Source of the DNA: Bacteroidales bacterium
GTDB lineage: Bacteria > Bacteroidota > Bacteroidia > Bacteroidales > Bacteroidaceae
Assembly (NCBI GenBank): GCA_004554665.1
Contig: SFKY01000001.1
Coordinates: forward strand, 1-64,000
Direction of reading: 5' to 3'
DNA length: 64,000 nt
Position 1 is the stretch's first letter, and the number at the start of each line of letters is the position of its first letter. The notes below the pieces were generated by a model that was given only the letters and a program-made list of their open reading frames with translations, was not told the DNA's origin and did not search any database. Positions 34,492-42,483 of the stretch are shown here, piece after piece. The position numbers and the translations under genes are program-made.

Positions 34492-35136
34492 TTACTCAAT
34501 AAGACTATCGCCATCGGGTTGGACAACCGTCCTTGAGGCAGCCAACAGATAGACTGGGGCGCTGTTGGGGCCGGTCTTGACCAGCACCCCACTCTCCGTG
34601 AGGCGTTTCAGCCATTTGCCGGCCATGCTGCGGCGCAGTCCGAACTCGGTTTCCATGATACGGCGCGTGACACAGGGATTGGCCGAGAGGTAGGCGGTCA
34701 CGGCATCGGTCATCTCGTGCTCGGTATAGGGTCGTGAGGCCGTGGTATAGGGTGCCCGCTCAAATCGGGTTTGGCGCCTCACCTCGCCCACCAGTTCTGC
34801 CTCGGGTCTGAAATTGACGTTTCTCACGCTGATTCGGTTGCCTCTCACCTTGCTGGAAGGCACCTCCTGAGGCACCTCGCAAGCCACCGAGAGGGAGAAA
34901 TAGCCAATGCCGGGCATGTAAAACCGGTGACCGGCGGCCAGTTCGTGGAGCATGCAGTCGCGGACCGTGGTCAACACGGCCTGCACCTCGCCCCGGGTCA
35001 GCATGGCGTGGGTGTGGAGATGGTCCTCCAACTGCTTTTGGGTCATGGCAGTTTGGTCCAAAAGGTGTACATAGCGGCGTTCAGAGCCTGTGCCCTGCAC
35101 GTTTTTGATGGTGTGGATGTTGTACTTGATACTCAT
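34492..35136 (-). CDS. HU-family (HU-HIG type) DNA-binding protein with a C-terminal winged-helix-like part
   Basis: A 214-residue protein. Residues 1-120 match the HU-HIG form of Bacteroidetes HU proteins (RRYVHLLDQTAMTQKQLEDH ... YMPGIGYFSLSV). The tail from about residue 130 (YTEHEMTDAVTAYLSANPCV, then a helix pair and GPNSAPVYLL wing) reads like a winged helix-turn-helix. I chose ATG 35136 because the -7 element at 35157-35164 lies just upstream. It probably bends or organises DNA. A 22-bp-pitch palindrome array lies upstream of its promoter at 35287-35376 and could be a binding target, but that is conjecture. Confidence 0.82.
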   Translation of the reverse strand: MSIKYNIHTIKNVQGTGSERRYVHLLDQTAMTQKQLEDHLHTHAMLTRGEVQAVLTTVRDCMLHELAAGHRFYMPGIGYFSLSVACEVPQEVPSSKVRGNRISVRNVNFRPEAELVGEVRRQTRFERAPYTTASRPYTEHEMTDAVTAYLSANPCVTRRIMETEFGLRRSMAGKWLKRLTESGVLVKTGPNSAPVYLLAASRTVVQPDGDSLIE

Positions 35137-35156
35137 AGAATAAAGATTTTGGTGCC

Positions 35157-35164
35157 CAAAAGTA
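35157..35164 (-). promoter_or_regulatory. -7 promoter element for the HU-like gene
   Basis: TACTTTTG on the minus strand fits TAnnTTTG and lies 21 bases before the start codon. Confidence 0.6.
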
Positions 35165-35286
35165 CGAATTATTTCTGAAACCCACAAAAATCAGGCCTCG
35201 CTAAGAAGCGGTTTTGCACCGCCAACCACCCACTCTTTTCGCCCGAAGGCCTGTTCTGCCCTCCCACGAGGCACAGATGGTGGGCG

Positions 35287-35376
35287 TACGGCAGATGGAG
35301 TACGGGCGTATGCCAATTGCGATACGGCCGTATGGCAGTTGGTGTACGACCGTATCGCAGTTGGTGTACGGTCGTC
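35287..35376. repeat. array of TACGGCCGTA-type palindromes at 22-bp pitch
   Basis: Cores begin at 35301 (TACGGGCGTA), 35323 (TACGGCCGTA, inside the perfect 12-mer ATACGGCCGTAT), 35345 (TACGACCGTA) and 35367 (TACGGTCGTC), each exactly 22 bp apart, separated by a conserved TGGCAGTTGGTG-type linker. A degenerate extra core lies at 35287. The array occupies the middle of the 426-base gap between the divergent HU-like and carboxylase genes. Apart from the two promoters I see nothing else in that gap. Confidence 0.9.
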
Positions 35377-35511
35377 ATCCGTCCCCTTTGCCCCCGCTAT
35401 CCGCCACAAGCACAATGGGACAGATGGTGAAAAAGAATGGCTTACAGGGCGAAAGATACTTATAAATCATAAAAAAACAGGTCAATCATCGGCTATTTGG
35501 ATTTTTTTCTC

Positions 35512-35519
35512 TAATTTTG
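35512..35519 (+). promoter_or_regulatory. -7 promoter element for the carboxylase gene
   Basis: TAATTTTG matches TAnnTTTG, 44 bases before the ATG at 35563. Confidence 0.6.
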
Positions 35520-35562
35520 CACCTTGTAAAAGAATGTATTGACGAAAACTATCCAAACAGAT

Positions 35563-37344
35563 ATGAAGAAAAAGATCCAATTCAGTCTCGTATATAGAGA
35601 TATGTGGCAGAGCTCCGGTAAGTTCCAGCCACGTAAGGACCAGTTGGAGAAGATTGCCCCCGTCTTTGTAGAGATGGGTTGCTTCTCACGTGTAGAAACC
35701 AATGGCGGTGCCTTTGAGCAGGTAAACCTGTTGGCAGGCGAAAACCCCAATGAGGCCGTGCGCGCCTTTACCGCCCCGCTCCACGCCGCAGGCATCAAGA
35801 CCCACATGCTCGACCGTGGTCTCAACGCGCTCCGCATGTATCCCGTGCCCGATGATGTGCGCCAGCTCATGTATCGTGTGAAGCATGCACAGGGAACCGA
35901 CATCACCCGCATCTTCGACGGTCTGAACGATGTACGCAATATCATCCCCTCTATCCACTGGGCCAAGGAGGCCGGCATGACGGCACAGGGTACGCTCTGT
36001 ATCACCACCTCGCCGGTGCACACACTCGAGTATTACACCGCTATCGCCGACCAGCTCATCGAGGCCGGTGCGGAGGAAATCTGTCTGAAAGACATGGCCG
36101 GTATAGGTCAGCCCGCCCTGCTGGGCCAGCTCACCAAAGCCATCAAGGAGCGCCATCCGGAGATTCTCATCGAGTATCATGGGCACTGCGGTCCCGGTCT
36201 TTCGATGGCTTCTATCCTGGAGGTATGCAACAATGGTGCCGACATCATCGACACAGCCATCGAGCCGCTGTCATGGGGTAAGGTACATCCGGATATCATC
36301 TCGGTATTGAGCATGCTCAAGAACGAGGGTTTCGACGTGCCGGAAATCAACATGAGCGCCTATATGAAGGCCCGCGCCATGACCCAGGAGTTTATAGACG
36401 AGTGGCTGGGCTACTTCATCAATCCCGCCAACAAGATCATGTCGTCACTGCTGCTCGGCTGCGGTCTGCCCGGCGGCATGATGGGCAGTATGATGGCCGA
36501 CCTGGGCGGTATTCGCCAGACCATCAACAACCTGCGCAAGAAGAAGGGCGAGGAGGAGCTGTCGATGGACGACATGCTCGTGAAACTCTTCGGCGAAGTG
36601 GAATACGTGTGGCCGCGCGTGGGCTATCCTCCACTGGTTACTCCGTTCAGCCAGTATGTGAAGAACATCGCGCTGATGAACCTCCTCACCATCGAGCAGG
36701 GCAAGGGACGGTTTGTGATGATGGACGAGGCCATGTGGGGTATGATCCTCGGCAAGAGTGGCAAGATACCCGGTACCATCGATCCCGAACTGGTGGCGCT
36801 GGCCGAGAAGCAGGGTCGCGAATTTACAGATGCAGACCCGCACACGCTGCTGCCCAACGCGCTCGACGACTTCCGCAAGGAGATGGACGAGAACGGCTGG
36901 GAATATGGTCAGGACGACGAAGAGCTGTTTGAGCTGGCCATGCACCCCGAGCAGTATCGCAACTATAAGAGCGGACAGGCCAAGAAAAACTTCCTGGCAG
37001 ACCTGCAGGCCGCCAAGGATGCCAAGATGGGCAGCAAACTCACACCCGAACAGGTGGCTGCATTCAAGCACGCCAAGGCAGATGCCATCGTGGCTCCTGT
37101 CAAAGGACAGGTGTTCTGGGAGTTCCAAGGCGACGGAGAGGCAGCGCCTGCTGTGGAGCCGTTTATCGGCAAGGAGTACCAGGAGGGTGATGTGTTCTGC
37201 TATATCCTCACCTCTTGGGGCGAGTTTGTAGCCGTTCCCGCTGCGCTCGGCGGCAAGCTGGTAGAGATTGGTGCCAAGCAGGGCAGCAAGGTGGGCAAGG
37301 GCGACGTGGTAGCCTACATTGAGCGTCCCGGTGCCGATGATTAA
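35563..37344 (+). CDS. oxaloacetate decarboxylase alpha / pyruvate carboxylase B-type carboxyltransferase without a biotin lysine
   Basis: A 593-residue protein. Residues 1-300 form the DRE-TIM carboxyltransferase barrel (SLVYRDMWQSSG, RVETNGGA, EYHGHCGPG with metal-binding His), followed by the conserved PYC_OADA region. The C-terminal 70 residues have the shape of a biotinyl domain (GQVFWEFQGDGE ... KVGKGDVVAYIERP), but the biotin-accepting EAMKM is absent; the aligned stretch reads WGEFVAVPAALGGKL. The enzyme therefore probably works with a separate biotin carrier. The gene overlaps the HD gene by eight bases. It likely acts in pyruvate/oxaloacetate interconversion during succinate fermentation. 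Confidence 0.88.
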   Translation: MKKKIQFSLVYRDMWQSSGKFQPRKDQLEKIAPVFVEMGCFSRVETNGGAFEQVNLLAGENPNEAVRAFTAPLHAAGIKTHMLDRGLNALRMYPVPDDVRQLMYRVKHAQGTDITRIFDGLNDVRNIIPSIHWAKEAGMTAQGTLCITTSPVHTLEYYTAIADQLIEAGAEEICLKDMAGIGQPALLGQLTKAIKERHPEILIEYHGHCGPGLSMASILEVCNNGADIIDTAIEPLSWGKVHPDIISVLSMLKNEGFDVPEINMSAYMKARAMTQEFIDEWLGYFINPANKIMSSLLLGCGLPGGMMGSMMADLGGIRQTINNLRKKKGEEELSMDDMLVKLFGEVEYVWPRVGYPPLVTPFSQYVKNIALMNLLTIEQGKGRFVMMDEAMWGMILGKSGKIPGTIDPELVALAEKQGREFTDADPHTLLPNALDDFRKEMDENGWEYGQDDEELFELAMHPEQYRNYKSGQAKKNFLADLQAAKDAKMGSKLTPEQVAAFKHAKADAIVAPVKGQVFWEFQGDGEAAPAVEPFIGKEYQEGDVFCYILTSWGEFVAVPAALGGKLVEIGAKQGSKVGKGDVVAYIERPGADD

Positions 37345-37876
37345 TACACTGATTGACAAGTACTATCCGGAGCACAACGAGCTCCGGCATATACTGATAA
37401 CGCACAGCACGCTCGTCATGGAGCGTGCTGTGCGCATTTGTGATGCCCATCCCGAACTGGGCATGGACAGGACTTTCGTGCAAGAGGCAGCCATGCTCCA
37501 CGATATCGGCATAGTGCGCTGCGACGCGCCGGGCATACACTGCCACGGCACCCAACCCTACATACTGCATGGCCGCATAGGGGCGGAGATGTTGCGGGCA
37601 GAGGGTCTGCCGCGCCATGCACGGGTGTGCGAGCGCCACACGGGAGCCGGACTGACACGCGAGGACATCGTGAGGCAGCAACTGCCGTGGCCACCGCAAG
37701 ACTTCCTGCCCGAGACATGGGAAGAGCAAGTGATATGCTATGCGGACAAGTTTTACTCGAAGACACATCCTGAGCGCGAGAAGACTCTGGAGCAAGCCGA
37801 GCGCAGCCTCGCCAAGTTTGGTGAAGAGGGCCTGCTGCGGTTCAGGCACTGGCATGAGGTGTTTGAAGGCACATGA
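37337..37876 (+). CDS. HD-domain (HDIG) phosphohydrolase
   Basis: A 179-residue cytoplasmic protein of the HD superfamily. Metal-binding residues are seen in ILITHSTLVMERA (His), AAMLHDIGIVRCD (the HD pair), RIGAEMLRAEG and VCERHTGAG. HD proteins hydrolyse phosphate esters of nucleotides or RNA; the substrate is unknown. ATG 37337 lies inside the last codons of the carboxylase gene, an overlap typical of coupled translation; a GTG at 37319 is less likely. A weak GC-rich hairpin follows at 37886-37926. Confidence 0.88.
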   Translation: MINTLIDKYYPEHNELRHILITHSTLVMERAVRICDAHPELGMDRTFVQEAAMLHDIGIVRCDAPGIHCHGTQPYILHGRIGAEMLRAEGLPRHARVCERHTGAGLTREDIVRQQLPWPPQDFLPETWEEQVICYADKFYSKTHPEREKTLEQAERSLAKFGEEGLLRFRHWHEVFEGT

Positions 37877-37885
37877 CATCAGGGC

Positions 37886-37926
37886 GGGCACCCCTCGCTA
37901 TCCCCGATGGGGGGATGCTTGTGCCC
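37886..37926 (+). terminator. possible terminator after the HD gene
   Basis: GGGCAC pairs with GTGCCC and ATCCCC with GGGGAT in the same stem. The following bases are A/T-rich but not a clear T-tract. Confidence 0.4.
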
Positions 37927-38055
37927 TCTATATATAATAATAAGGTGTGGGCACAGTCCTGTTTCCCGGTATCATCTGTGATTGAGACGTGGGAAGAGGG
38001 AATGGCCCAAAGCGTTAAAAAATGGAAATATATAGGCTGTTAGCCATTATTTCCT

Positions 38056-38063
38056 TAATTTTG
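38056..38063 (+). promoter_or_regulatory. -7 promoter element for the LptD gene
   Basis: TAATTTTG matches TAnnTTTG; the start codon follows eight bases later, giving a very short leader. Confidence 0.6.
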
Positions 38064-38071
38064 TAGGCTCG

Positions 38072-40903
38072 ATGAGAACAAAATCGGTCATAATACTGCT
38101 ATTGGCGGCCTTCGCTTTTGTGATGGCCGGTACCCGCACGCCCGTTTCTGACAAGAAAAAACGGGCAGCAGCAGACACCACCACACTGGCCAAGGACTCG
38201 ATCCTGCGGGACTCGTCGAAGGTGCACATCGGGCCAGACACCACGAAGATGGACTCGCTGCAACTGGCCATCTACCGCCACAACAAGGCGATAGACGACT
38301 CTATCAGGCTCGACTCCATCAACCGGACCAAGAAAAACGGTATCGATGCGCCGGTCATCTACACGGGCCAAGACTCACTGATATACGATGCCAACACCAA
38401 GACCGCCCATATCTACGGGTCGGCCAACGTGAAGTATGAGAACATGGACCTATCGAGCGACAAGGTGGCCATGAGCCTCGACAGCAGTCTGGTGCGCGCG
38501 ATGGGAACGCCCGACTCGACCGAGAAGACGGGCGTGAGGAACAAGCCGGTGTTCAAACTGGGCGACGCGACCTATGAGAGCGATACCATGTTCTTCAACT
38601 TCAAGACCAAGAAGGGTTTCATCAACCGTGTATATACCCAACAGGAAGACGGATTCCTCTCCAGCGAACTCTCAAAGCGCAATGACAAGGGCGAAATCTT
38701 CCTCCAGCACGGCCGCTACACCACTTGCGATGCCGAGCACCCCGATTTCTATATCGCCCTGTCGCGTGCCAAGGTGCGCCCGGGCAAGGATGTGGTCTTC
38801 GGACCGGCCTATCTCGTGGTGGCCGACGTGCCGCTGCCCCTGGCCATCCCCTACGGTTTCTTCCCCTTTACCAAGAGTTATTCGTCGGGCTTCATCATGC
38901 CCTCGTATGGTGACGAGCAAGACCGCGGTTTCTACCTGCGAGACGGTGGCTACTACTTTGCGATGAGCGACAAGTGGGACCTGAAGCTGTTGGGCGAGAT
39001 TTATACCAAAGGCTCGTGGGGCTTGTCGGCAGCCTCCAACTACCGCAAGCGCTATCGCTACAGCGGCAGTTTCCTGGCCAGTTTCCAAGACACCCGTACG
39101 GGCGACAAGGGCATGCCCGACTATAGCCGACAGACCAGTTTCAAGATACAGTGGAGTCACCGGCAAGACGCCAAGGCCAACCCCTTCAGCACGCTGTCGG
39201 CCAGTGTCAACTTCGCCACCAGCAGCTATGAGCGCAACAACCTGACCAGCATGTACAACCCGCAGAGCATGACGCAGAGTACTCGTACCTCGTCGGTGAG
39301 CTGGAGCACCACGCTGTCGAGCATCGGCATGACCATCAGTTCGACGGCCAACCTGAACCAGAACATGCGCGACTCGTCGATTGCCCTCACGCTGCCCGAC
39401 CTGAACATCTCGGTGAGCCGTTTCTACCCTTTCCGCCGCAAGCATCTTGTCGGCAAACAGCGGTGGTATGAGAAGATAGCCATGAGCTATACCGGACAGT
39501 TGTCTAACTCTATCAACACCACCGAGGACAAGCTCATGCACTCGAACATCATCAAGGATTGGCGAAACGGCATGCAACACAACATCCCCATCTCGGGTTC
39601 TTTCACCTTGTTCAACTACATCAACCTCACGCCCTCGTTCAACTTTACCGACCGCATGTACACCCAAAAGGTGGAGCGCTCGTGGGATGAAGTGGCACAA
39701 AAGGAGGTTAACGATACCACCTACGGATTCCACAACGTGTACAACTGGAACCTGTCGCTGTCGGCCAGCACCAAGTTCTATGGCCGGTGGATTCCAAACC
39801 GCAAGATATTCGGCGACAAGATTCAGGCCATACGCCACGTGGTGACACCACAGGTGAGCTTCAGCTATGCCCCGGACTTCGGAACCGAGCGCTACGGCTA
39901 CTACCAGACCTACCAGCGCACCAATGCCGACGGCAGCGTGGACTTGGTGGAATATTCTCCGTACGCCAACGGACTGTATGGTGTGCCGGGAAAAGGAAGG
40001 ACGGGCAACATATCGTTCAGCCTGGCCAACAACCTGGAGATGAAAGTAAAGAGCGACAAGGACACAACGGGAGTGAAGAAGATCAGCATCATCGACAACT
40101 TTGCCCTGCAGATGTCGTACAACATGGCTGCCAAGGAGAAGCCCTGGAGCGATCTGGGTATGGATATCCGTCTGAAATGGTGGAAAAACTATACATTTAA
40201 CATGCACGCCGTGTTTGCCACCTACGCCTACGAGCTCGACGAAAACGGCAATCCCTATGTGGGCAACCATACGGAATGGGGCTACGGACGGTTCGGCCGA
40301 TTCCAAGGAATGTCGCAGAACGTGTCGTTTACACTGACACCCGAAAAGCTGAGAAAACTCTTCAGCGGCAGCGATGACAAGGACGAAGAGGAAGAAAACA
40401 CCGACAAGGAAGGCATTGACACCGATATAGAGAGCAACGTGGACGATGACATGATCGAAGGCCAGCGCGGTGCCCGCAAGAAGAGCGGCGGTGGCAAGGC
40501 CGAGACCGATGACGATGGCTATATGGCCTTCTCGATGCCGTGGTCGCTCACCTTCGGCTATGGTATCACCATGACCGAGAACAGGGATAAAAGCAAGTTT
40601 AACTATGAGAAGATGCGCTATCCGTACAAGTTTACCCAGACCATGAACGTGAGCGGAAACGTGCGTATCAGCGATGGGTGGAACATCAGTTTCTCCTCGG
40701 GTTACGACTTCGACAACCACAAGATCAGTATGACCACCGCCTCGCTCCAACGCGATCTCCACTGCTTCAACATGTCGTGCTCGGTGGTACTGGCACCCTA
40801 TACCAGCTACAACTTCACGTTTCGCTGCAACGCCTCTACGCTGACCGATGCGCTCAAGTACGACAAACGAAGCGGCTACTCGAATGCGGTGAAGTGGTAT
40901 TAA
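38072..40903 (+). CDS. LptD-like outer-membrane lipopolysaccharide assembly protein
   Basis: A 943-residue protein with a signal peptide, an N-terminal OstA domain (about residues 90-210: VIYTGQDSLIYDANTKTAHI ... GDATYESDTMFF) and a large C-terminal barrel. The LptD signature region VVADVPLPLAIPYGFFPF followed by SSGFIMPSYG is clear. It should insert lipopolysaccharide into the outer leaflet. A strongly acidic, low-complexity stretch (DDKDEEEENTDKEG, about residues 768-830) looks like an extracellular or periplasmic loop insertion. It stands alone with its own promoter; the partner OstA-like gene is at 925-2583. Confidence 0.9.
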   Translation: MRTKSVIILLLAAFAFVMAGTRTPVSDKKKRAAADTTTLAKDSILRDSSKVHIGPDTTKMDSLQLAIYRHNKAIDDSIRLDSINRTKKNGIDAPVIYTGQDSLIYDANTKTAHIYGSANVKYENMDLSSDKVAMSLDSSLVRAMGTPDSTEKTGVRNKPVFKLGDATYESDTMFFNFKTKKGFINRVYTQQEDGFLSSELSKRNDKGEIFLQHGRYTTCDAEHPDFYIALSRAKVRPGKDVVFGPAYLVVADVPLPLAIPYGFFPFTKSYSSGFIMPSYGDEQDRGFYLRDGGYYFAMSDKWDLKLLGEIYTKGSWGLSAASNYRKRYRYSGSFLASFQDTRTGDKGMPDYSRQTSFKIQWSHRQDAKANPFSTLSASVNFATSSYERNNLTSMYNPQSMTQSTRTSSVSWSTTLSSIGMTISSTANLNQNMRDSSIALTLPDLNISVSRFYPFRRKHLVGKQRWYEKIAMSYTGQLSNSINTTEDKLMHSNIIKDWRNGMQHNIPISGSFTLFNYINLTPSFNFTDRMYTQKVERSWDEVAQKEVNDTTYGFHNVYNWNLSLSASTKFYGRWIPNRKIFGDKIQAIRHVVTPQVSFSYAPDFGTERYGYYQTYQRTNADGSVDLVEYSPYANGLYGVPGKGRTGNISFSLANNLEMKVKSDKDTTGVKKISIIDNFALQMSYNMAAKEKPWSDLGMDIRLKWWKNYTFNMHAVFATYAYELDENGNPYVGNHTEWGYGRFGRFQGMSQNVSFTLTPEKLRKLFSGSDDKDEEEENTDKEGIDTDIESNVDDDMIEGQRGARKKSGGGKAETDDDGYMAFSMPWSLTFGYGITMTENRDKSKFNYEKMRYPYKFTQTMNVSGNVRISDGWNISFSSGYDFDNHKISMTTASLQRDLHCFNMSCSVVLAPYTSYNFTFRCNASTLTDALKYDKRSGYSNAVKWY

Positions 40904-40991
40904 GGGCTGGATGCAGCGACATGGGTGCCGCATGCGGTACCAAGAACCAAACTGCTGTAAGGAGACTCATTACTGTAAATTAATAAAAAAA

Positions 40992-41029
40992 GGTAGACAC
41001 GCCCTATCATCTTCAGGGATGTGTCTACC
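40992..41029. terminator. bidirectional terminator between the LptD gene and queF
   Basis: GGTAGACAC pairs with GTGTCTACC (inner CCT/AGG). On the minus strand it is followed by seven T residues, an excellent terminator for queF; on the plus strand a weaker T-rich run follows. Confidence 0.9.
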
Positions 41030-41052
41030 TTTAGCCTTTCACCCAACCTCGC

Positions 41053-41511
41053 TTACAGATCGTGATTCATAAAACGATGCTCTGCCAACTGCTCATAGCG
41101 CGTACCGGGCAGCCCGTAGTTGGCATAGGGATAGATGCTGATACCGCCACGTGGCGTGAAGATACCCGTCACCTCGATATATTTGGGCGACATGAGGCGT
41201 ATCAGGTCCTTCATGATGACATTGACACAGTCTTCGTGAAAATCGCCGTGGTTACGGAAACTGAAGAGGTAGAGTTTCAGACTCTTGCTCTCCACCATCC
41301 GCTCGCCGGGAATGTAAGAGATGCGTATCTCGGCAAAATCGGGCTGGCCGGTAATGGGGCACAGCGATGTGAACTCGGGACAGTTGAACCGCACCCAGTA
41401 GTCGTTGTCGGGATGCTTGTTGACAAACGTCTCCAAAACCTCAGGAGCATAGTCGTCTGCATACTTGGTGGCCGAGCCAAGCTGTTTGAGGCCTTCGTCT
41501 TTTCTTTCCAT
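41053..41511 (-). CDS. queF: NADPH-dependent preQ0 reductase (7-cyano-7-deazaguanine reductase)
   Basis: Reduces the nitrile preQ0 to preQ1 in queuosine biosynthesis. The 152-residue product is the unimodular type: catalytic Cys in FTSLCPITGQPDF, the QueF motif ESKSLKLYLFSFRN, and HEDCVN with the proton-shuttling residues. ATG 41511 (MERKDEGLKQLGS) is the usual family start. It lies 51 bases downstream of the queuosine-precursor transporter gene and shares its preQ1 riboswitch-controlled transcript. Confidence 0.96.
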   Translation of the reverse strand: MERKDEGLKQLGSATKYADDYAPEVLETFVNKHPDNDYWVRFNCPEFTSLCPITGQPDFAEIRISYIPGERMVESKSLKLYLFSFRNHGDFHEDCVNVIMKDLIRLMSPKYIEVTGIFTPRGGISIYPYANYGLPGTRYEQLAEHRFMNHDL

Positions 41512-41562
41512 ACTCTTGTTGTAAACACACCGTGGAACCGACAAAGGGTTCCCGGCTACTAT

Positions 41563-42252
41563 TTATATATTAAAAATCTTCATCACACCATAGTCCACAC
41601 CCTCGTCATAGGCATCCTCGCCCTCGTAGCGCTTCACGCGCCGTACCACCCTGATGGTGAGGGGCAGGGCTACCATCTCGTAGAGCGTCTTGAGCACCAC
41701 CTGCCACAACATGAGCACGGGCAACTCGTCTGTGGGAACCACACCCCAAAGCGCCAAGGGGAAAAACAGGAGCGAGTCGATGCCCTCGCCCGCCACCGTG
41801 CTGACAATGGCGCGTAGGGAGAAGTGCTTGCCCTGAGAGTGGAGCTTCATGCGGCTCATCACGTAGGCATTGACAAACGAGCCGGCCAAAAAGGCCACAA
41901 ACGAAGCTGCCGCTATGCGGGGTGCCAAGCCGAAGACGGCATGGAATCCGGCATCGTTGTCCCAATAAGAGGCACCGGGAATCCAGTCGCACAGCGCACC
42001 GAGCAACACAAAAAAGAAGTTCATCGCAAATCCCATCCATATCAGCAGCCGCGCCTTGGCATATCCCCACACCTCGCACACGCAATCATTGATGATATAG
42101 CTGACCGGGAAAACTATCAGGCCACCCGTCAGACTGACAGGACCCACACTGATCTGCTTCGTCTCCAACACGTTTGCCGCAATCAGGCAAACACAGAAGA
42201 GCGTACTGAGAAGCATAAGCAGCACACTCACCTTGGGCTTGTTACTGTTCAT
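41563..42252 (-). CDS. queuosine precursor transporter, YhhQ (VUT) family
   Basis: A 229-residue inner-membrane protein with about six helices. Family landmarks are AANVLETKQI, GGLIVFPVSYIINDCVCEVW and FLAGSFVNAYVMSRMK. YhhQ proteins take up preQ0/preQ1. The start codon sits only four bases after the pairing tail of a preQ1-I riboswitch, which directly supports the substrate assignment. It is followed by queF; queC, often in the same operon, is not here. Confidence 0.94.
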   Translation of the reverse strand: MNSNKPKVSVLLMLLSTLFCVCLIAANVLETKQISVGPVSLTGGLIVFPVSYIINDCVCEVWGYAKARLLIWMGFAMNFFFVLLGALCDWIPGASYWDNDAGFHAVFGLAPRIAAASFVAFLAGSFVNAYVMSRMKLHSQGKHFSLRAIVSTVAGEGIDSLLFFPLALWGVVPTDELPVLMLWQVVLKTLYEMVALPLTIRVVRRVKRYEGEDAYDEGVDYGVMKIFNI

Positions 42253-42253
42253 T

Positions 42254-42290
42254 GTCTTGTTTTGTTAAAGGGGGTTGAGCAAGTACCCCT
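42254..42290 (-). promoter_or_regulatory. preQ1-I riboswitch controlling the yhhQ-queF transcript
   Basis: On the minus strand the leader reads AGGGG-T-ACTTGCTCAA then CCCCCT then the A-rich tail TTAACAAAACAAG. The P1 stem is AGGGG with CCCCT. The loop's CTTG can pair with the tail's CAAG, forming the H-type pseudoknot of preQ1-I aptamers. The tail matches the known class-I aptamer core. It ends next to the ATG (42252), so ligand binding should block initiation of translation. Confidence 0.85.
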
Positions 42291-42307
42291 ATCCATATCT
42301 TCGGGTG

Positions 42308-42315
42308 CAAAGTTA
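42308..42315 (-). promoter_or_regulatory. -7 promoter element for yhhQ-queF
   Basis: TAACTTTG on the minus strand, placing the transcript start just before the riboswitch. Confidence 0.7.
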
Positions 42316-42409
42316 CGGTTTTTATCTGATATTACAACTTATCTTGATAAAAAACAGATAGCATCTGATGAAAAATGCGCACTATCAAGGTTATCTCATC
42401 CTTTATCAC

Positions 42410-42417
42410 TATCTTTG
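42410..42417 (+). promoter_or_regulatory. -7 promoter element for the thioredoxin-family gene
   Basis: TATCTTTG matches the consensus. The divergent interval 42316-42409 holds several TTATC/GATAA half-sites, including TTATCTTGATAA at 42339-42350. Confidence 0.65.
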
Positions 42418-42483
42418 TATCGATAGCTATCATGCCTGCTCAAGCAGCAATGGGATGCCAACAATAATAACCAATAATATACA

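Noticed and set aside
35280..35390. CRISPR array
   Set aside because: The pitch is only 22 bp with near-identical linkers, so there are no variable spacers, and no cas genes are nearby.
38672..40933. Long minus-strand open frame (753 codons) opposite the LptD gene
   Set aside because: LptD on the plus strand is convincing; the antisense frame has no start context and no family features.
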